Assembly (NCBI GenBank): GCA_011009095.1
Contig: VTPC01091272.1
Coordinates: forward strand, 483,016 to 547,015
Direction: 5' to 3'
Length of the DNA: 64,000 nt
DNA from: Ignelater luminosus
Taxonomy: Eukaryota > Arthropoda > Insecta > Coleoptera > Elateridae
The position numbers were made by a program, and so were the translations under genes. The notes under the pieces were generated by a model, which searched no databases, was not told the origin of the DNA, and saw only the letters and a program-made list of their open reading frames with translations. This document shows, one piece after another, positions 22,061 through 33,625 of this stretch. Numbering within the stretch: position 1 is the stretch's first letter; each line of letters opens with the position of its first letter.

Positions 22061-23710
22061 TTCCCTACAGACTACTGCTCTAACATGTATTCAAAAATAT
22101 CCTTTGGTATGTTCCCAAGATTTTGATGATAACTCGATGCTCAATATTTTATACTTTCGTAGAATCCCTTGACATGGCGATACTGTGTCTTCAGTTACTT
22201 TTAGTTACTTTAGTTATGTTCTTTTCTAGTCAGGCTAATCTTTCACTGATGAAGGATAATTGACTTGACAAATTTCTTCAACCGTTATTTCCTTCAACAG
22301 ACAATAACAAATCTCCTAGGCACTCCTCCTTAGGTACGTTCTAAGCAAAGGAGTTTTTGAACAACTCTTGGTAGTTGCATGTTTGCTTTACACTACCGAA
22401 TATGTCTATGCTCGTGTTTAGTAACTCAGAGAACGTTCATGAAATCTTGCCTTGGTCTGTGACTACCAACATCTTTATCAGAAAAGCGAGGAGGTTCAAG
22501 GTTTTTAATTTATAAAGTAAACGGGGAGCATATACTGGAAACATATTTTATTAGGCATTTCACTTTGATCTTTGACAGATACCAACAAGAAAATATCTGT
22601 ACTCAATATCTATAATTTGTTTGGTAAACTTCATGTCTCCAAAAGAAAATAGTTTACCAAAGAGTTAAAGAAACTTACTTCCCTCAATTATTTTTATTAG
22701 AAGAATGCCTTCTGGAAACAGTCTTTGGTTTTCTAAATCAAAAAATTATACGCTGTGACAAATCAAGATAATCTTCTCTTTGACCGTCTTTCAAATGAAA
22801 TTTGCAAAAGCTACCAACGATCTCCCAATTTAAAGGACCTCAAGTCTAAATTGAAACTCGAAGTTTTACCCATAGAATAATCCTTCCCTCTTCTTATCCT
22901 GATTTCATTACTGTTCAACCTTAGCACAACTTTTTTTTATAATCATTCTAAGGAGACTCTTGAATTTGGACGAAAGATCGTAACTAACTTATTTGATATC
23001 ACTCAAGGAAGTTGCTAACCTGCTATGAATTCTAGCTCATGTGCTGATTTTTAATGCTCATGTTCAAATCTAATCAAGCCAAAAACATTGGTAAGGAGCA
23101 AACAAAACAATCTTAATAAGTAAGTGATGAAGATCTGAGGATTTGGAATCACCAAGCAACGGTTCTTAGGCAATATGATTACCTCATAGAATAGTGATAT
23201 GTTCTAAGTGAATAAGTCGCTGTGGCATTTTGAGCTAATATGTCACTGTGTCAGATTTCAGTGTAAGAGACAACTGTATTATCAAAGGACTGTGCCCCCG
23301 AACCAGGACGGTGACTGGAGTGAAAGTAGTGCGTAGATTTCGAGGATAAGTACGTCGAATACATCGAAGTCATTGCTGAAAGGCATCAGCTAGCGCAGCA
23401 TAGCGTAGAGATGAAACTTTTCTTATGGAAATAGATTCTCAGGATGACTTGGACAACGATGACTAAAAACTTTATTTTGCTTTTAAAAAACCAGTAGAAT
23501 ACGATGCCGGACAATGGATAAAAAGTGTAAGAATTCATCGTAGAACCATCTTGGAGACCGTGGGCAGCTTGTCGGAAGCAGTAGATGGACTCCTTTCTGT
23601 AGCATCGTCCTTTGTCAGATGCCGATGCCGTTGCGATGCTTAGTCGACCTAGACTTTCCAATCCCAGGAAACGTCTGAAATGATGGTAGTGTGGAAGTAC
23701 TAAAACTCGT
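22061..23710. other. no gene recognised
   Basis: The first 400 bp could hold the decayed N-terminal half of the adjacent minus-strand mariner remnant but no motif is clear. A 110-codon minus frame at 23386-23718 has no recognised similarity and stops beside the tandem duplication. Confidence 0.4.
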
Positions 23711-23932
23711 GATCCCAAACCTTATTCAAAGTGACAGATGTCTTCATGATTGTAAATAGGATATCATAGAGGCATCTTACCAGCGTCTTTGCTCGTCTGT
23801 ATAATACTAGACATTGACCAGGATTCCAAACTTTGGTCAGAGTGGCAGATGTCTCCAAGGCTATTAATAGAAGATCGTGAGGGCACCTTACCAACGGCTT
23901 CACTCTCCTGGGTAATACTGGACCTGACCTTT
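23711..23932. repeat. tandem duplication of a 111-bp unit
   Basis: Unit 1 (23711-23821) starts GATCCCAAACCTTATTCAAA and unit 2 (23822-23932) starts GATTCCAAACTTTGGTCAGA. They share CAGATGTCT, GGCA(T/C)CTTACCA and GTAATACT(A/G)GAC at matching places, about 70 percent identity. The period is a multiple of three and the minus frame at 23700-23903 keeps register, giving KPLVRCPHDLLLIALETSAT in one unit and KTLVRCLYDILFTIMKTSVT in the next. No protein family was recognised. Confidence 0.65.
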
Positions 23933-26900
23933 AGTTTTAGCTCGTGTTCTCGGTATTCTTTTTCTTATGTTGATTTCAAGGAATACATTCTTGTTTTAAT
24001 TATTTATTTTTTTTATTTATTGTTTTATATTCCTTTTAGTTATTTGTGGAGTTCTTACTGAAGCAAGCAAATTCAAACAACAAGCGTTGATGGTGCGTGC
24101 ATATTGGCTGTCTGTCTTCTTCAGCAAGAAGAACCAATGGATGCTGCTGAAGAGCTGATAGTGACTTAGCTGGTGGCCAACGGTGTAAGAATGGATAAAG
24201 ACCTCGTAATTTGCTGATGGCTTATACTTTTAATGATGTATAACTATTGATGGTCTTGATAAACCAAGATTACGGACCATGAATGCTGTGGTATGTTGCC
24301 TGTTTTTCTGCTGGAGGCTGGTTATTTTTCTATTAACGGTTAATGAAACAAGTAAAGAAAATCAAAGCCTGCTAGGTATTATGTCAAAGAATGTTATGGT
24401 GCATGCTCTGCTATTGGTGGTAACCGGAACCACAGCAAACCAATCGAATTCTTCGTGTTGGTAACGCTAGCTCTTCATAAATTTTCCAAATTGCTATCTA
24501 TACATATCTTTGAAATAAATGAAAATATTTAACCAACAGATCCCTGAGTCAGACATAATCCTAATCACTTCTATAAATTTTTCCGTAATATCCCTGAAAA
24601 CCTGCCACTAGTGGAAATGGCTGGTACATGAAATGTAAATAGTTGTATTTGAAATATGTTTTTAAAAACAAGAAATTTGACAATTAAACATTGACAGATC
24701 TTAAAAGCGGTAGCGTAGCATCTTAATTTTCTGTATTAGAAATCTGCTGTGTGAAAATTTCTTTTTACTTCAGAAACGTCCTGTATACTGTGATGACTAG
24801 AAGCGTATTGCTGAAGTAGCTTTTTAGGAAATCACCAGTAGGCAAATTCGTTGAATAATCTTCCTACAATTTTGAAATTCCCGTAACTATTTGGATGTTA
24901 CTAAATTGTACTACTGTTACATAGAAGTTGCCTTAATATACTCGACTACACATAAAGAATTTATTAGCAAGACCGTCTCGGATGAATAAGAACTTCAGTT
25001 AGAACTTACTGTAACTTCTCTGAAGTTTCTAACACTGTCAATAAATACTAATAAATACACTAATCCAGCTTTTGCTAATCATATATTAAATAATAATCAC
25101 AACTTTAATCTCCGAGACAGCATAACTAATTAGGAACTGTCAAAACATTCAGGATATGAGGTAGTAGATGAAATATTCCTAGAACACAGTCTATCCCTTT
25201 ACAATTTATGTTATTTGAAAGCGATGAATTGTTGAAAAAGAAAATAATAAAATCAAGTCGACAAAAGTCAGATTTTATTAAAATATTACATCATATGACA
25301 CACGTGGTTTATTTTTCTCTATTCTTTAATCCGATTAGAAGTTTGAAATTGACTCCGTCTATCGAAAACTTGATTAATTTTCTTTTTCAACCGTTTTTAT
25401 CTTTAAAAAAGACTAAATATAGCGTTCTGAGAATAAAAAGCAAAAGGGCGTCATGCGTCAACTCTCCGATTGTTGTTATTTTATAGCAAATTCGCATACG
25501 CTACAAAATAATAGTTACATAATACTAAGGTTGACATAAAAATAGGGGGACGGTTTGTGGGAAAGTAAGTCCACCTGCGTCGTTATTGTAGATGTATTAT
25601 ACCCCATTTAAATGTTAATTGTTGTTTAACTAATGAAAATAACTCGTAAAACGCATTAACTTAATTAAAACAGTTTGACATTTTATTTTCCCTAAAAATT
25701 GCTTAATATTTTATTTCACCTAATTAGTTTTGTAGTTTCCTTCCTTATTATTATTACTATTGATATTTCTAGAGTCGCCATTTTGGAATAAGATGATATG
25801 CTTTTAATTTTTTTATAAGGAAGAATCAATACATAAAACTGTTTACTTCCTGGCTTCTTTAATCGAAGTTTAAATAAAACGAGATTTTTTGTGGTATTGG
25901 GTGCACGCCTTCTCAGATGTTACAGTCAGATTGTGTGTCTATGTGTAGTATGTGTGAAGGAAGCCACCCCTTATAGTTCCTGTCAGCTGCCTCTCCAGGC
26001 GCGTGTACAGGTCGGAAACTACCTGCAAATAAGGTCGAACACCAGCACACACAGGCATACCCATACATAATAATGTTATATAGCAGATAGATTTTTTGAA
26101 TTTTGTGTGCCAACAAGATAGTTGCAATGAGACAGGGCCGGGAGAACGTTATGCAGATGTGTCAGAAATATGTTCTTTGAAGATTTGGACACGTGCCAAG
26201 ACATCAAACAGGCATAATATTTATACGAGACTAGACGAATCGAGGTTGAAACGTTATCATATAGAACTAGTTCCAATTTATTATTATATCGTCGTATTTT
26301 TTTCTGTGTTTGTGGAAAATTATGAAAAACACTTTTATATTAATTGAACCGAGTCGTTTCAACTTGTTGCAAATAATTTATAACCAGAAAGATCATAAAT
26401 TATAGTGAAAGTTAAACTGCGCATTTAATTTAAATTCAAACCTCAAAACAAAATCAAAAAAGCGTTTTTGAAATATTCATGGTTCCTCCCTTACATATAC
26501 TATTACTAAAGATTTGTTTTTATTGCAAACATGATTTTATTCAAGTTGTCATTATTATGACCTGGTGAATCGCACTGGTGGTCAAAATGTCAAGTCACCA
26601 ACAGTTGATTGCAGATCTAAAAGGTTTCTTACATGCATGGTTTCACTTGTACTACAATCGCGAAAAGAATCTTGTAACATTTACAAAATGCTGAAAAATA
26701 AAGAGGACTTTACTCGGAAATGACGCATTTCCTGAAAAAAGTTCTTATAGTACCCCTTCACCTACAGTCCACCTGCAGTTTCGAAGTGCGACAGATCTAG
26801 TCTGCAGTTAAGATTACGACATACATACACAGGCGATCGACAGGTCCAGACCTGCAATTGAATGATATTGACGCGAGACAAGTGTGCCCCGGTTTTTTTT

Positions 26901-27829
26901 TGCCGCGATTACACATACTTTAAAAATGATACAGTGGTAACACAATGTCTAAGTGAATGTGTTCAGATTTCAGGTTTATCGAAGAAACTCATATTTTGTT
27001 GGATAAATGTAATCAATAATTAATTGCATTTATTTTAGTGAGAATCTAACGTACAACCAGCGATCGTTTTTATTCCAGAATAAAATAATTTAATTTTGAC
27101 CAGTTTTGAACCATCACATGTCTTAATCGCAATCTTTTACAAGAACGTTTTCCATCGTCTTTGATTAGCTACAAACAAGCCTATTAGATGTCTTAACCCT
27201 AGAAACGAAACGAATTACCGAGTATTTTGTAAGAATTTTAAAGATCTTAGTTTGCTAAGGTTTAAAACGGTACTTTGCGCTATCTGTTGCATCTAGTGGA
27301 AAACAAAATTAGAAAATCCTTTGCAGTTTGCTTCAGATCTTTATCTCAAGTTGTTTGGCCTGAACGATTGAAAATATATTGTAGATATTGTCAGAATATA
27401 CATTTTTGAGGATGCTCTGCGGGTCATCCAGCCCTTCCAGTTAGTGTACACCATGGTATATGATAGATTTAGGCTTTCTTTAAAAGAATTTGATAACAAT
27501 ATAAATTGAACTCGTCGGCATTGATTCTGGGTCCTTGCAGAGCAACCAAACACTGTTCTAGCAGCCTTGATTTTCTCGGCTCATAGAATTTACCAGTGGA
27601 GAAATTTTGAGCTCTTGCAATTGACGTGGTCACTCGTTGTTCCAGGGTGTGATAGCCAACGATATGTTGCGTATAAATTCATTACTAACACTGTCGGTGT
27701 AATGTGGAGCAGTACCTCTTGAATAGAGTGGTGCTAATTCCTGCTAATGATGGTTTGTAAAGTATGTGAGTTGGGTTGTTGGAGATCCGTATCGCCCACT
27801 GAGGTGCAAGGCTAATATTGGTCATGCAG
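23933..27829. other. no gene recognised
   Basis: Mostly AT-rich. A solo end, CAGAAACGTCCTGTATA near 24770-24787, resembles the right tip of the 16.2-16.9 kb MITE. A GC-richer pocket at 25900-26080 and another at 26750-26900 interrupt the AT-rich background. Frames up to about 90 codons occur (for example 25208-25486, plus) without recognised similarity. Confidence 0.4.
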
Positions 27830-27912
27830 TTTGATACTGCCGGTTAATGATGTCGAATGAATTGACGAATGCAAGTGTCTACACCTCGAAAACTGCAAAC
27901 CTACTAATATAA
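27830..27912 (+). repeat. dispersed repeat, copy 1
   Basis: Contains GATACTGCCGGTTAATGATG, then TCGAATGAATTGACGAAT and later CTGCAAACCTACTAA. Matches 28599-28703 with small indels. Confidence 0.6.
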
Positions 27913-28466
27913 TACAAACTTAATTCATAGACTCATAATAAAGAAAACACATACATATTTGTAATATAACAAGATGGTTGTGATTATAAACTATTTCGCG
28001 GCAACTTGTACAAATTCTAAATTATACACATAAAGAAGTTGTCCTTGGTAGTTGAAACTCTGACTACAAGTTAGATAACGCAACTGCTTTCAAAACCTAA
28101 AATAAGTCTTTATTAAACACATGAATAACCCAGCTACTGATTAAGCAAATAATATCAGATTTATTGAAACAGACAGATTATAGTTGACTCGCTTAGATAC
28201 AGGTTTAGAAGTTAGGATTATTACGAACTGTTAGAATTCTAGGTGTTACGTCAACTAACTAAACCTTAATCATTTGAATTTTTAAATAAAAAGAGTGGTC
28301 TTGATTTTGGTTGATTTTCTCTAGTTTTTCTTTAACACGAAAAGAAAAAGCAATTTAGTTCTTAATTGCTATACTCTTGAATTAAATTATAAAATAAAGG
28401 AGGAGAATTGTGAAAGTTGAAACACAAAACATGTGTCTCAAAAATTCAATATTAGAAAAAGAAGGA

Positions 28467-28501
28467 AGACATTGCAACAAGTTATAACATTCATCTCAAG
28501 A
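28467..28501 (+). repeat. 33-bp dispersed repeat, copy 1
   Basis: AGACATTGCAACAAGTTATA followed by ACATTCATCTCAA. The same stretch occurs at 35462-35497 with two differences. This is too long for chance, so both are probably ends of copies of one repeat family. Confidence 0.55.
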
Positions 28502-28598
28502 TGCAGTTATAAGAATAACCTTGTTGACTGAATTTCAGGTTTATCTCTTCTACTTCAGAGGTTTATTTAAAGTGCTATGGCTGATTATGTTATACGGG

Positions 28599-28703
28599 TT
28601 GATATTGCTGATTAATGATGTCGACTGGATTGACGGATATCTTTTCGGGCTCACACGCCTGTGCTAAATTATAGCTGTGAAGAACGCAAACCCACTAACT
28701 TCG
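28599..28703 (+). repeat. dispersed repeat, copy 2
   Basis: Matches 27830-27912: GATATTGCTGATTAATGATG, then TCGACTGGATTGACGGAT, and after an insertion of about 20 bp CGCAAACCCACTAACTTCG. It leads straight into the GC-richer stretch 28700-28990. Confidence 0.6.
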
Positions 28704-28990
28704 CACCCCGTACAGTGAGAGAAACCCGGGGAAAGAGCAAAAGATTCGACGACAATAGTCTACCCTGGGTAGAAAGATGCTGCGTCGGATGTGTTTGCTC
28801 CCAATACATAGTGAACCTTGGCTATAGCAAGGAATGGGAAACCTTCAGTCCGGCATCGAACAGACCCAACGGAGCGGCAGGACCTCTAGAAGGAGGAAGG
28901 AATGGAAGACCAACCAGAAAGGTTGCATCATAGATTGCCTTTGGCAAGGTCTGACGACCATACAACCTTGCACAAGAGTTAGTATTTATG
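28661..28990 (+). other. GC-richer stretch with a 90-codon frame, unassigned
   Basis: This stretch is distinctly richer in GC than its surroundings, and a plus-strand frame runs 28661-28933, ending PNGAAGPLEGGRNGRPTRK before a stop. I recognise no family. Because its 5' part belongs to a dispersed repeat seen also at 27830, a transposable-element origin is more likely than a host gene. No splice sites or promoter were identified. Confidence 0.4.
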
Positions 28991-29261
28991 GTTAAAGCGT
29001 AATTGGTACCTAATTTCAAGTTTGTGACAGTTAACCATTTTAAATAATAGAGTTTTAATTTATTTTTAAAAATTCTTAATTAATTTTTAGATTTGAAAAC
29101 ATTAAATGTCAACCTATTAACAATACAAGTAGTAATCAAATGTAGAAAACGTAAGTGACCTTTTACTTTCAGCTACTGCCTTGCTCTTCTGGAGATTTAA
29201 CTCCAAATAGCTTTGTTATCAAACAGGTCATCATTAAATCTTGATATAACAAGTCTATAGT

Positions 29262-29332
29262 CTACCAAGCTTCATTGGTAGAGCATTGGTCCGGAGTATC
29301 AATGATGTGAGTTCGATCTTTATACTAAGTCT
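29262..29332 (+). other. tRNA-like segment (possible SINE head)
   Basis: An A-box-like sequence, AGCTTCATTGGTAGAGC at about 29269-29285, is followed 25 bases later by a B-box-like GAGTTCGATCTT at 29310-29321. Spacing suits a pol III internal promoter. The acceptor and anticodon stems do not pair well, so this is more likely a decayed tRNA copy or tRNA-derived SINE than a working tRNA gene. Confidence 0.4.
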
Positions 29333-31254
29333 AATTTTTTTCTGTGTAAAATATATTCAAGGAAAGAACTCAAGATTTATTATTAAAATAAACTGCAATT
29401 TTCAATTTAGCAAATCTCGAAAATGTATTAAATTAGTATATCCTTAGTTTTAAAAATTTGAATGACATTGTGGAAAAATATAATAATACTTAAATTACAA
29501 AAGCAGTAAACTCTAAGGTGTAGAAGTCGTAAAGTTAATGTTAATTTTCTATATTTATTTTCTATAATGATTACTTGCGTAAGTTGTAGCTAGTTTTCAT
29601 TTTACTCATTACTAATTCTGCAAACGTATCTAGTACTTAATACACAGACGATATATCGAAGTGAAGGTTTACTTAATTGTTTGAAATTTCAAATTCAATC
29701 GACAATAACATTATCTCTGAAATACTGTAGTTTCACAACAAACATACATTTTAATCTAAGTAATTAACTAGTTGGTACTTTACTAATGAAATACTATTGT
29801 CGTGTAAATCATGAATAAATACGTACTCACTTATTTTAACAGTTTGTATCTAGTCTAGATTATGTTATAACAATAAGAAAAAATTATTTTAATAAGTGAT
29901 GTTCATTTTAAAAAAATTTTTGAATTTATTGAAACATTATTTTCAGTCATCAGCAATGGGTGTGTGTAGTATCTGTAGGCGATTTCTAATCTAGGTTAAG
30001 TTTGTTAATAATAAGTTTTAAGTTTGTTTATCTTATTTATAGTCTATACCTATATTTAGAGTCTTACACGGGGTTGTTAACAAATTGCTAATTAAGTTTG
30101 AAATTATCTGTTTGCAAGGGAAATTCGGTTTTCTTTGATACCATACATTTATCAGTTCGATCTATTTTTAGAACTTGAAGACTTGTTTCAGTATCCAATA
30201 TCAGTTAAGGAAATAAATTTTTGGTATCGAATAAATAGTTATTTTCAAAATAAAGTTATTTTTTATTTCTTCTTTTTTTGTAAATTAATTTCATTGGATT
30301 TAATGTGAATGCTTAACACATAATTTTATTTTTAATTAGATTTTTCACTGACATGACTTCGGAGAAAGTTCTTCGAACAGTAATTACTCTACACATATCG
30401 GCACTTGACTTACATGTTATTTAATTGTTATTGAGAACACAAAAATATTTTTAAAAGGCACGATCAAGGTTACTATTTCTCAATATTTTCTTGCATTTAA
30501 AATTAGTTGCAATTTACAATATGTCAGCTACATTTTGACTCTTGCCCTCTAGGTTTTTACACAAGAAATACCAAACATTTAACCAGGAATTATTATGTAT
30601 TTTTTTAAATCACCCTGTTTAATTAAAAAGCCCATTTCACTTTTTTTTCTAAAAGACCTTTACATTTTACAAACATATAATTATATTAGAAACACACTAA
30701 CATATGAACAAAGCAAAAACGATATAATTAATTGAATTTTGATAATGGCAAGAATTACATAATACGCATACGAATAGAAGGTGAACTTGATACTCTAACA
30801 TAAAAGAAACTAGTCTTTAATAATAACAAACGCAAAAGAATTCCATATTTGCATTTATCTGAATCTTTTATTAAAAGTTAACCTTCTAGTTCCATTATTA
30901 ATAATAATTAATTGAATATAACACCTTAAATGATTAGTTAATTATTTTATTCGTAATTGATTATTCCTCTTTATTATAAAGTTGAGTAAGACATTATTAA
31001 TGGTATCTTTTGTTGTAATATCCTTGCCACTTGTAATAGAAATTGACCGTGCAATCGGCTAGATACCAAAAGTAAGTTTGTTCTTATTTTTCTTATACAG
31101 AGTAATCTATACTTTAATTGTAAAAATCTTAGTCACACCAAGCAAATGATTGAGTAACAAATAAATAATTGTCAAACTAAAAATTGCTGACACTAAGATT
31201 ATTCTTTTCGTCCGCTTATCACTTTCTAAAATTTATACAGTTCACCTTTATTCT
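29333..31254. other. no gene recognised
   Basis: AT-rich DNA with no motif or repeat recognised. Confidence 0.45.
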
Positions 31255-31570
31255 CTTGTGACGGGTGTTTCAAAAGTCTCGAAGACAAGAAATTCTGAAA
31301 AAGAAATTTCTCATTCAACAAGTGGTTAATAGATCACGATTTTGAAACTTTTGAAATAGTCGCTATACAAGATTTCCACGGGGTAGTGGACATAGCGAGA
31401 ATACACGTAAAATAAGTTTTCAGTTTCAGTTTAAATATTGCATGATATTACTGGAATGACAAAAGACAATTTGACATATTACCACACAATGCAAAACAGG
31501 AAGCTTATTGCTCTTAATAATAGCAGTTTCTTGATCTGATTTTTGGCGTGTAGTTATTGAACAATGGAGG

Positions 31571-32330
31571 TTTTTCACTTATTTGTCAAGAATCTCTGCC
31601 GAAACTGCAGTACCAAGATTTACGTGCCATAAAGTTCTAAAAGAAGAAAGACATCTCTTTTATAAAGTGCACAAAGAACAAGAAATTCTTCCTGCTGATA
31701 CCTTACCCAGAGCAAAGTTTTCTGAAACAATGATGAAAACATCTAACAAAACTAGAGACTTCTTATATCGTATTTGTTTCTAGATTCAAAAGACCCCTAT
31801 TTGGACAACGAAGAACCCTCGTAATCGAATTGCGGCCCGTACTCAATATCCACAAAAGCTGAATGTATGGAGTGGCATATTTAGAGGACATATTATAGAT
31901 CCTTTTTTTATCGATGGGAATTTAAATGAAGAGCGTTACTTGTAGCTTTTAAATGATCACATTATTTCTGAGTTAGCTGTTATAGAACTGAATCTTCATC
32001 AGTCTGTATGGTTCCAATATGACGGATGACTAGCTAACGCATATCAAAAACTTTATAATTTATTGAACATTACCCTTAATGGCTGGATTAGGCGAGGAAG
32101 TACAACAGACTGGCCAGACTTGCCCCCTCTGGACTTTTTGCTTTGGGTTTATTTAAAAAATAGAATTTATACGCATCGGCAACATAGAGATCTTGATGAA
32201 CTTAGAAATGACATTTTAAATGCTTATCAAAATGTAACCAATCGACAATTAACAAATGTTTGCTGAAATCTTTATGATAGGTTAAAATATTGTTGGACTG
32301 AGAATGGTGGTTTATTTGAATGTTTATTAT
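31571..32330 (+). pseudogene. Tc1/mariner-superfamily transposase remnant
   Basis: The frame at 31583-31783 encodes AETAVPRFTCHKVLKEERH, the end of a helix-turn-helix, then LPADTLPRAKFSETMM and LYRICF. A deletion follows where the first catalytic D (TDE) should be. The frame resumes with KNPRNRIAARTQYPQKLNVW, SGIFRGHIIDPFFIDGNL, NERYL and SVWFQYDG (second catalytic D; Q-Q-D-G in relatives). It continues WPDLPPLDFLLWVYLKNRIY (third catalytic D in PPLDF) and ends with a C-terminal helix to about 32330. This order fits insect IS630/Tc1-mariner transposases of the PEKLNVWxGI / WPxxSPDLxPLDFFLWG type. In-frame stops and the internal deletion make it inactive. A tip-like ACGGGTGTTTCAAAA at 31260-31274 may be its left end; no matching right end was found. 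Confidence 0.75.
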
Positions 32331-32494
32331 AATTAATAAAACAATTGACCTGAAATTATGATTCTTTCAGTTCACATAAACACGTTACAATAAATAACTC
32401 TATCGTTGCTAAAAGCAAATAAAATGGTTAATTTCATAACCATAATCATTCCAAAGATTTTAATTTTGGGTTTTACTTACTAGAAAAATTGCAG

Positions 32495-32560
32495 TTACCT
32501 GGATTTGAACCCAAGTCTCTTAAGCGACAGCAAGCAATTTTAACCTCTTTACTATGGGAA
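32495..32560 (-). other. tRNA-like segment, minus strand (possible SINE head)
   Basis: On the minus strand an A-box-like TAGTAAAGAGGTTA at about 32541-32554 is followed 30 bases later by GGGTTCAAATCC at 32500-32511, a near-perfect B box. The anticodon arm pairs poorly (GTC against GAC around an 8-base loop). It lies between a transposase remnant and a MITE. A tRNA-derived SINE fragment is the likeliest reading. Confidence 0.5.
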
Positions 32561-32807
32561 TGATGACGACCAGCGTTGTTCAACAACCACAAAATGAACA
32601 CACTCACAAAATCAGATTGAAGAATTGCAATAATTAAGAACAATAAGCTTTTTTTTTGCAATATAATATGCCAAACCGTCCCTTTTAATTCCCAGTAATA
32701 TCATGCAATGCCTGAATTTTCCTAAAACAATGTTGGGGAGATAATTAATATTGATTTTATGTGAATTTTTGATAAATCCCACTGCACTATGGAAACTACC
32801 ATATACA

Positions 32808-33085
32808 CAGGGTGATCATTTTAAAACTCCCCACCTTGAATAACTCTTTAATTAGTACAATTATCAAAAATCGCTAAAAAGCATCGCTTTTGTTTTGGAG
32901 GGGAACATTTAATAACCTACTCTAGTCAGTTGGGAAGCTTTCACCCTCCCACCCAGCCACCCCCCTCCCCAAGATTTTAAATGACACTACCCCATGTGTG
33001 ATATATCATTTTAAATGGTATAAAGCTCTCAATCTTTTACATCAAAGAAAATTAAAATCAGCCTAGCCGTTGGTGAACTAGAGAC
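32808..33085 (+). repeat. left arm of the 32.8 kb palindromic MITE
   Basis: Inverted copy of 33110-33379, with shared tracts such as CTAATTAAAGAGTTATTCAA (on the reverse strand) and GATATATCATTTTAAA. Confidence 0.85.
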
Positions 33086-33109
33086 AGAAACGTATTGATT
33101 GAATTAAAT

Positions 33110-33379
33110 ACATTTTTGGCTCTAATTCACGAATGGCTAGGCCGATTTTGATTTTCTTTGATGTAAAAGATTGAGAATCTTATACCCTTTAAAATGATAT
33201 ATCACACATAGGGTAGTCCCATTTAAAATCTTGGAGGGAAGGGTGAAAGTTTCCCAACTGACTAGAGTAGGTTATTAAATGTCCCCCTCCAAAACAAAAG
33301 CGATGTGTTTCAGCGATTTTTGATAATTTTACTAATTAAAGAGTTATTCAAGGTGGGAAGTTTTAAAATGCTCACCCTG
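33110..33379 (-). repeat. right arm of the 32.8 kb palindromic MITE
   Basis: Reverse complement of the left arm, lacking the C-rich insertion found there. Confidence 0.85.
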
Positions 33380-33509
33380 TATTTAACGTCTGTTTACTAA
33401 AAATCTGCACAAAGATTTTTCTTAATACAATTTACAACAAGAACAAAAGATATAACAATATTTATTACAACAAGTAGGTAATGTTACAAACTACTAGAGA
33501 AATTATCGT

Positions 33510-33625
33510 TATTCAATAACACCATTCCGTCGTACATCATCAATCCTCCTTTTAGTACTTAAAGCAAGCTTCTGTACAAACTCTTCATCAATACTATTTA
33601 AACAGCGTTACCACAGCGTTAGTAT
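33510..33625 (-). pseudogene. transposase C-terminal scrap
   Basis: On the minus strand a frame reads RCLNSIDEEFVQKLALSTKR then RIDDVRRNGVIE and a stop. This resembles the C-terminal helix of Tc1/mariner-superfamily transposases (x-I-x-x-E-x-x-x-K-L-x-x-x-x-x-x-R-I). No catalytic motif is preserved upstream. The match is short, so the assignment is tentative. Confidence 0.4.

Larger units (their letters stand above)
32808..33379. mobile_element. 572-bp near-palindromic MITE
   Basis: The tips read CAGGGTGATCATTTTAAAAC on the left and CAGGGTGAGCATTTTAAAAC on the reverse strand of the right. Arms of about 270 bp (32808-33085 and 33110-33379) pair almost throughout, leaving a centre of only about 25 bp. 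The left arm carries an extra C-rich patch at about 32945-32970. The right tip is followed by TA at 33380-33381, and the left tip is preceded by TATA two bases away, fitting Tc1/mariner-type insertion with slight damage. There is no coding capacity. A transcript across it would fold into a long hairpin. Confidence 0.85.

Noticed and set aside
23386-23718. 110-codon minus frame as a gene
   Set aside because: No domain, no start context, and it overlaps the edge of a tandem duplication; treated as chance.
25913-26127. Overlapping minus frames in a GC-richer pocket as an exon with acceptor TTTGCAG
   Set aside because: An acceptor-like sequence exists, but no convincing donor and no recognised protein family; two frames are equally open.
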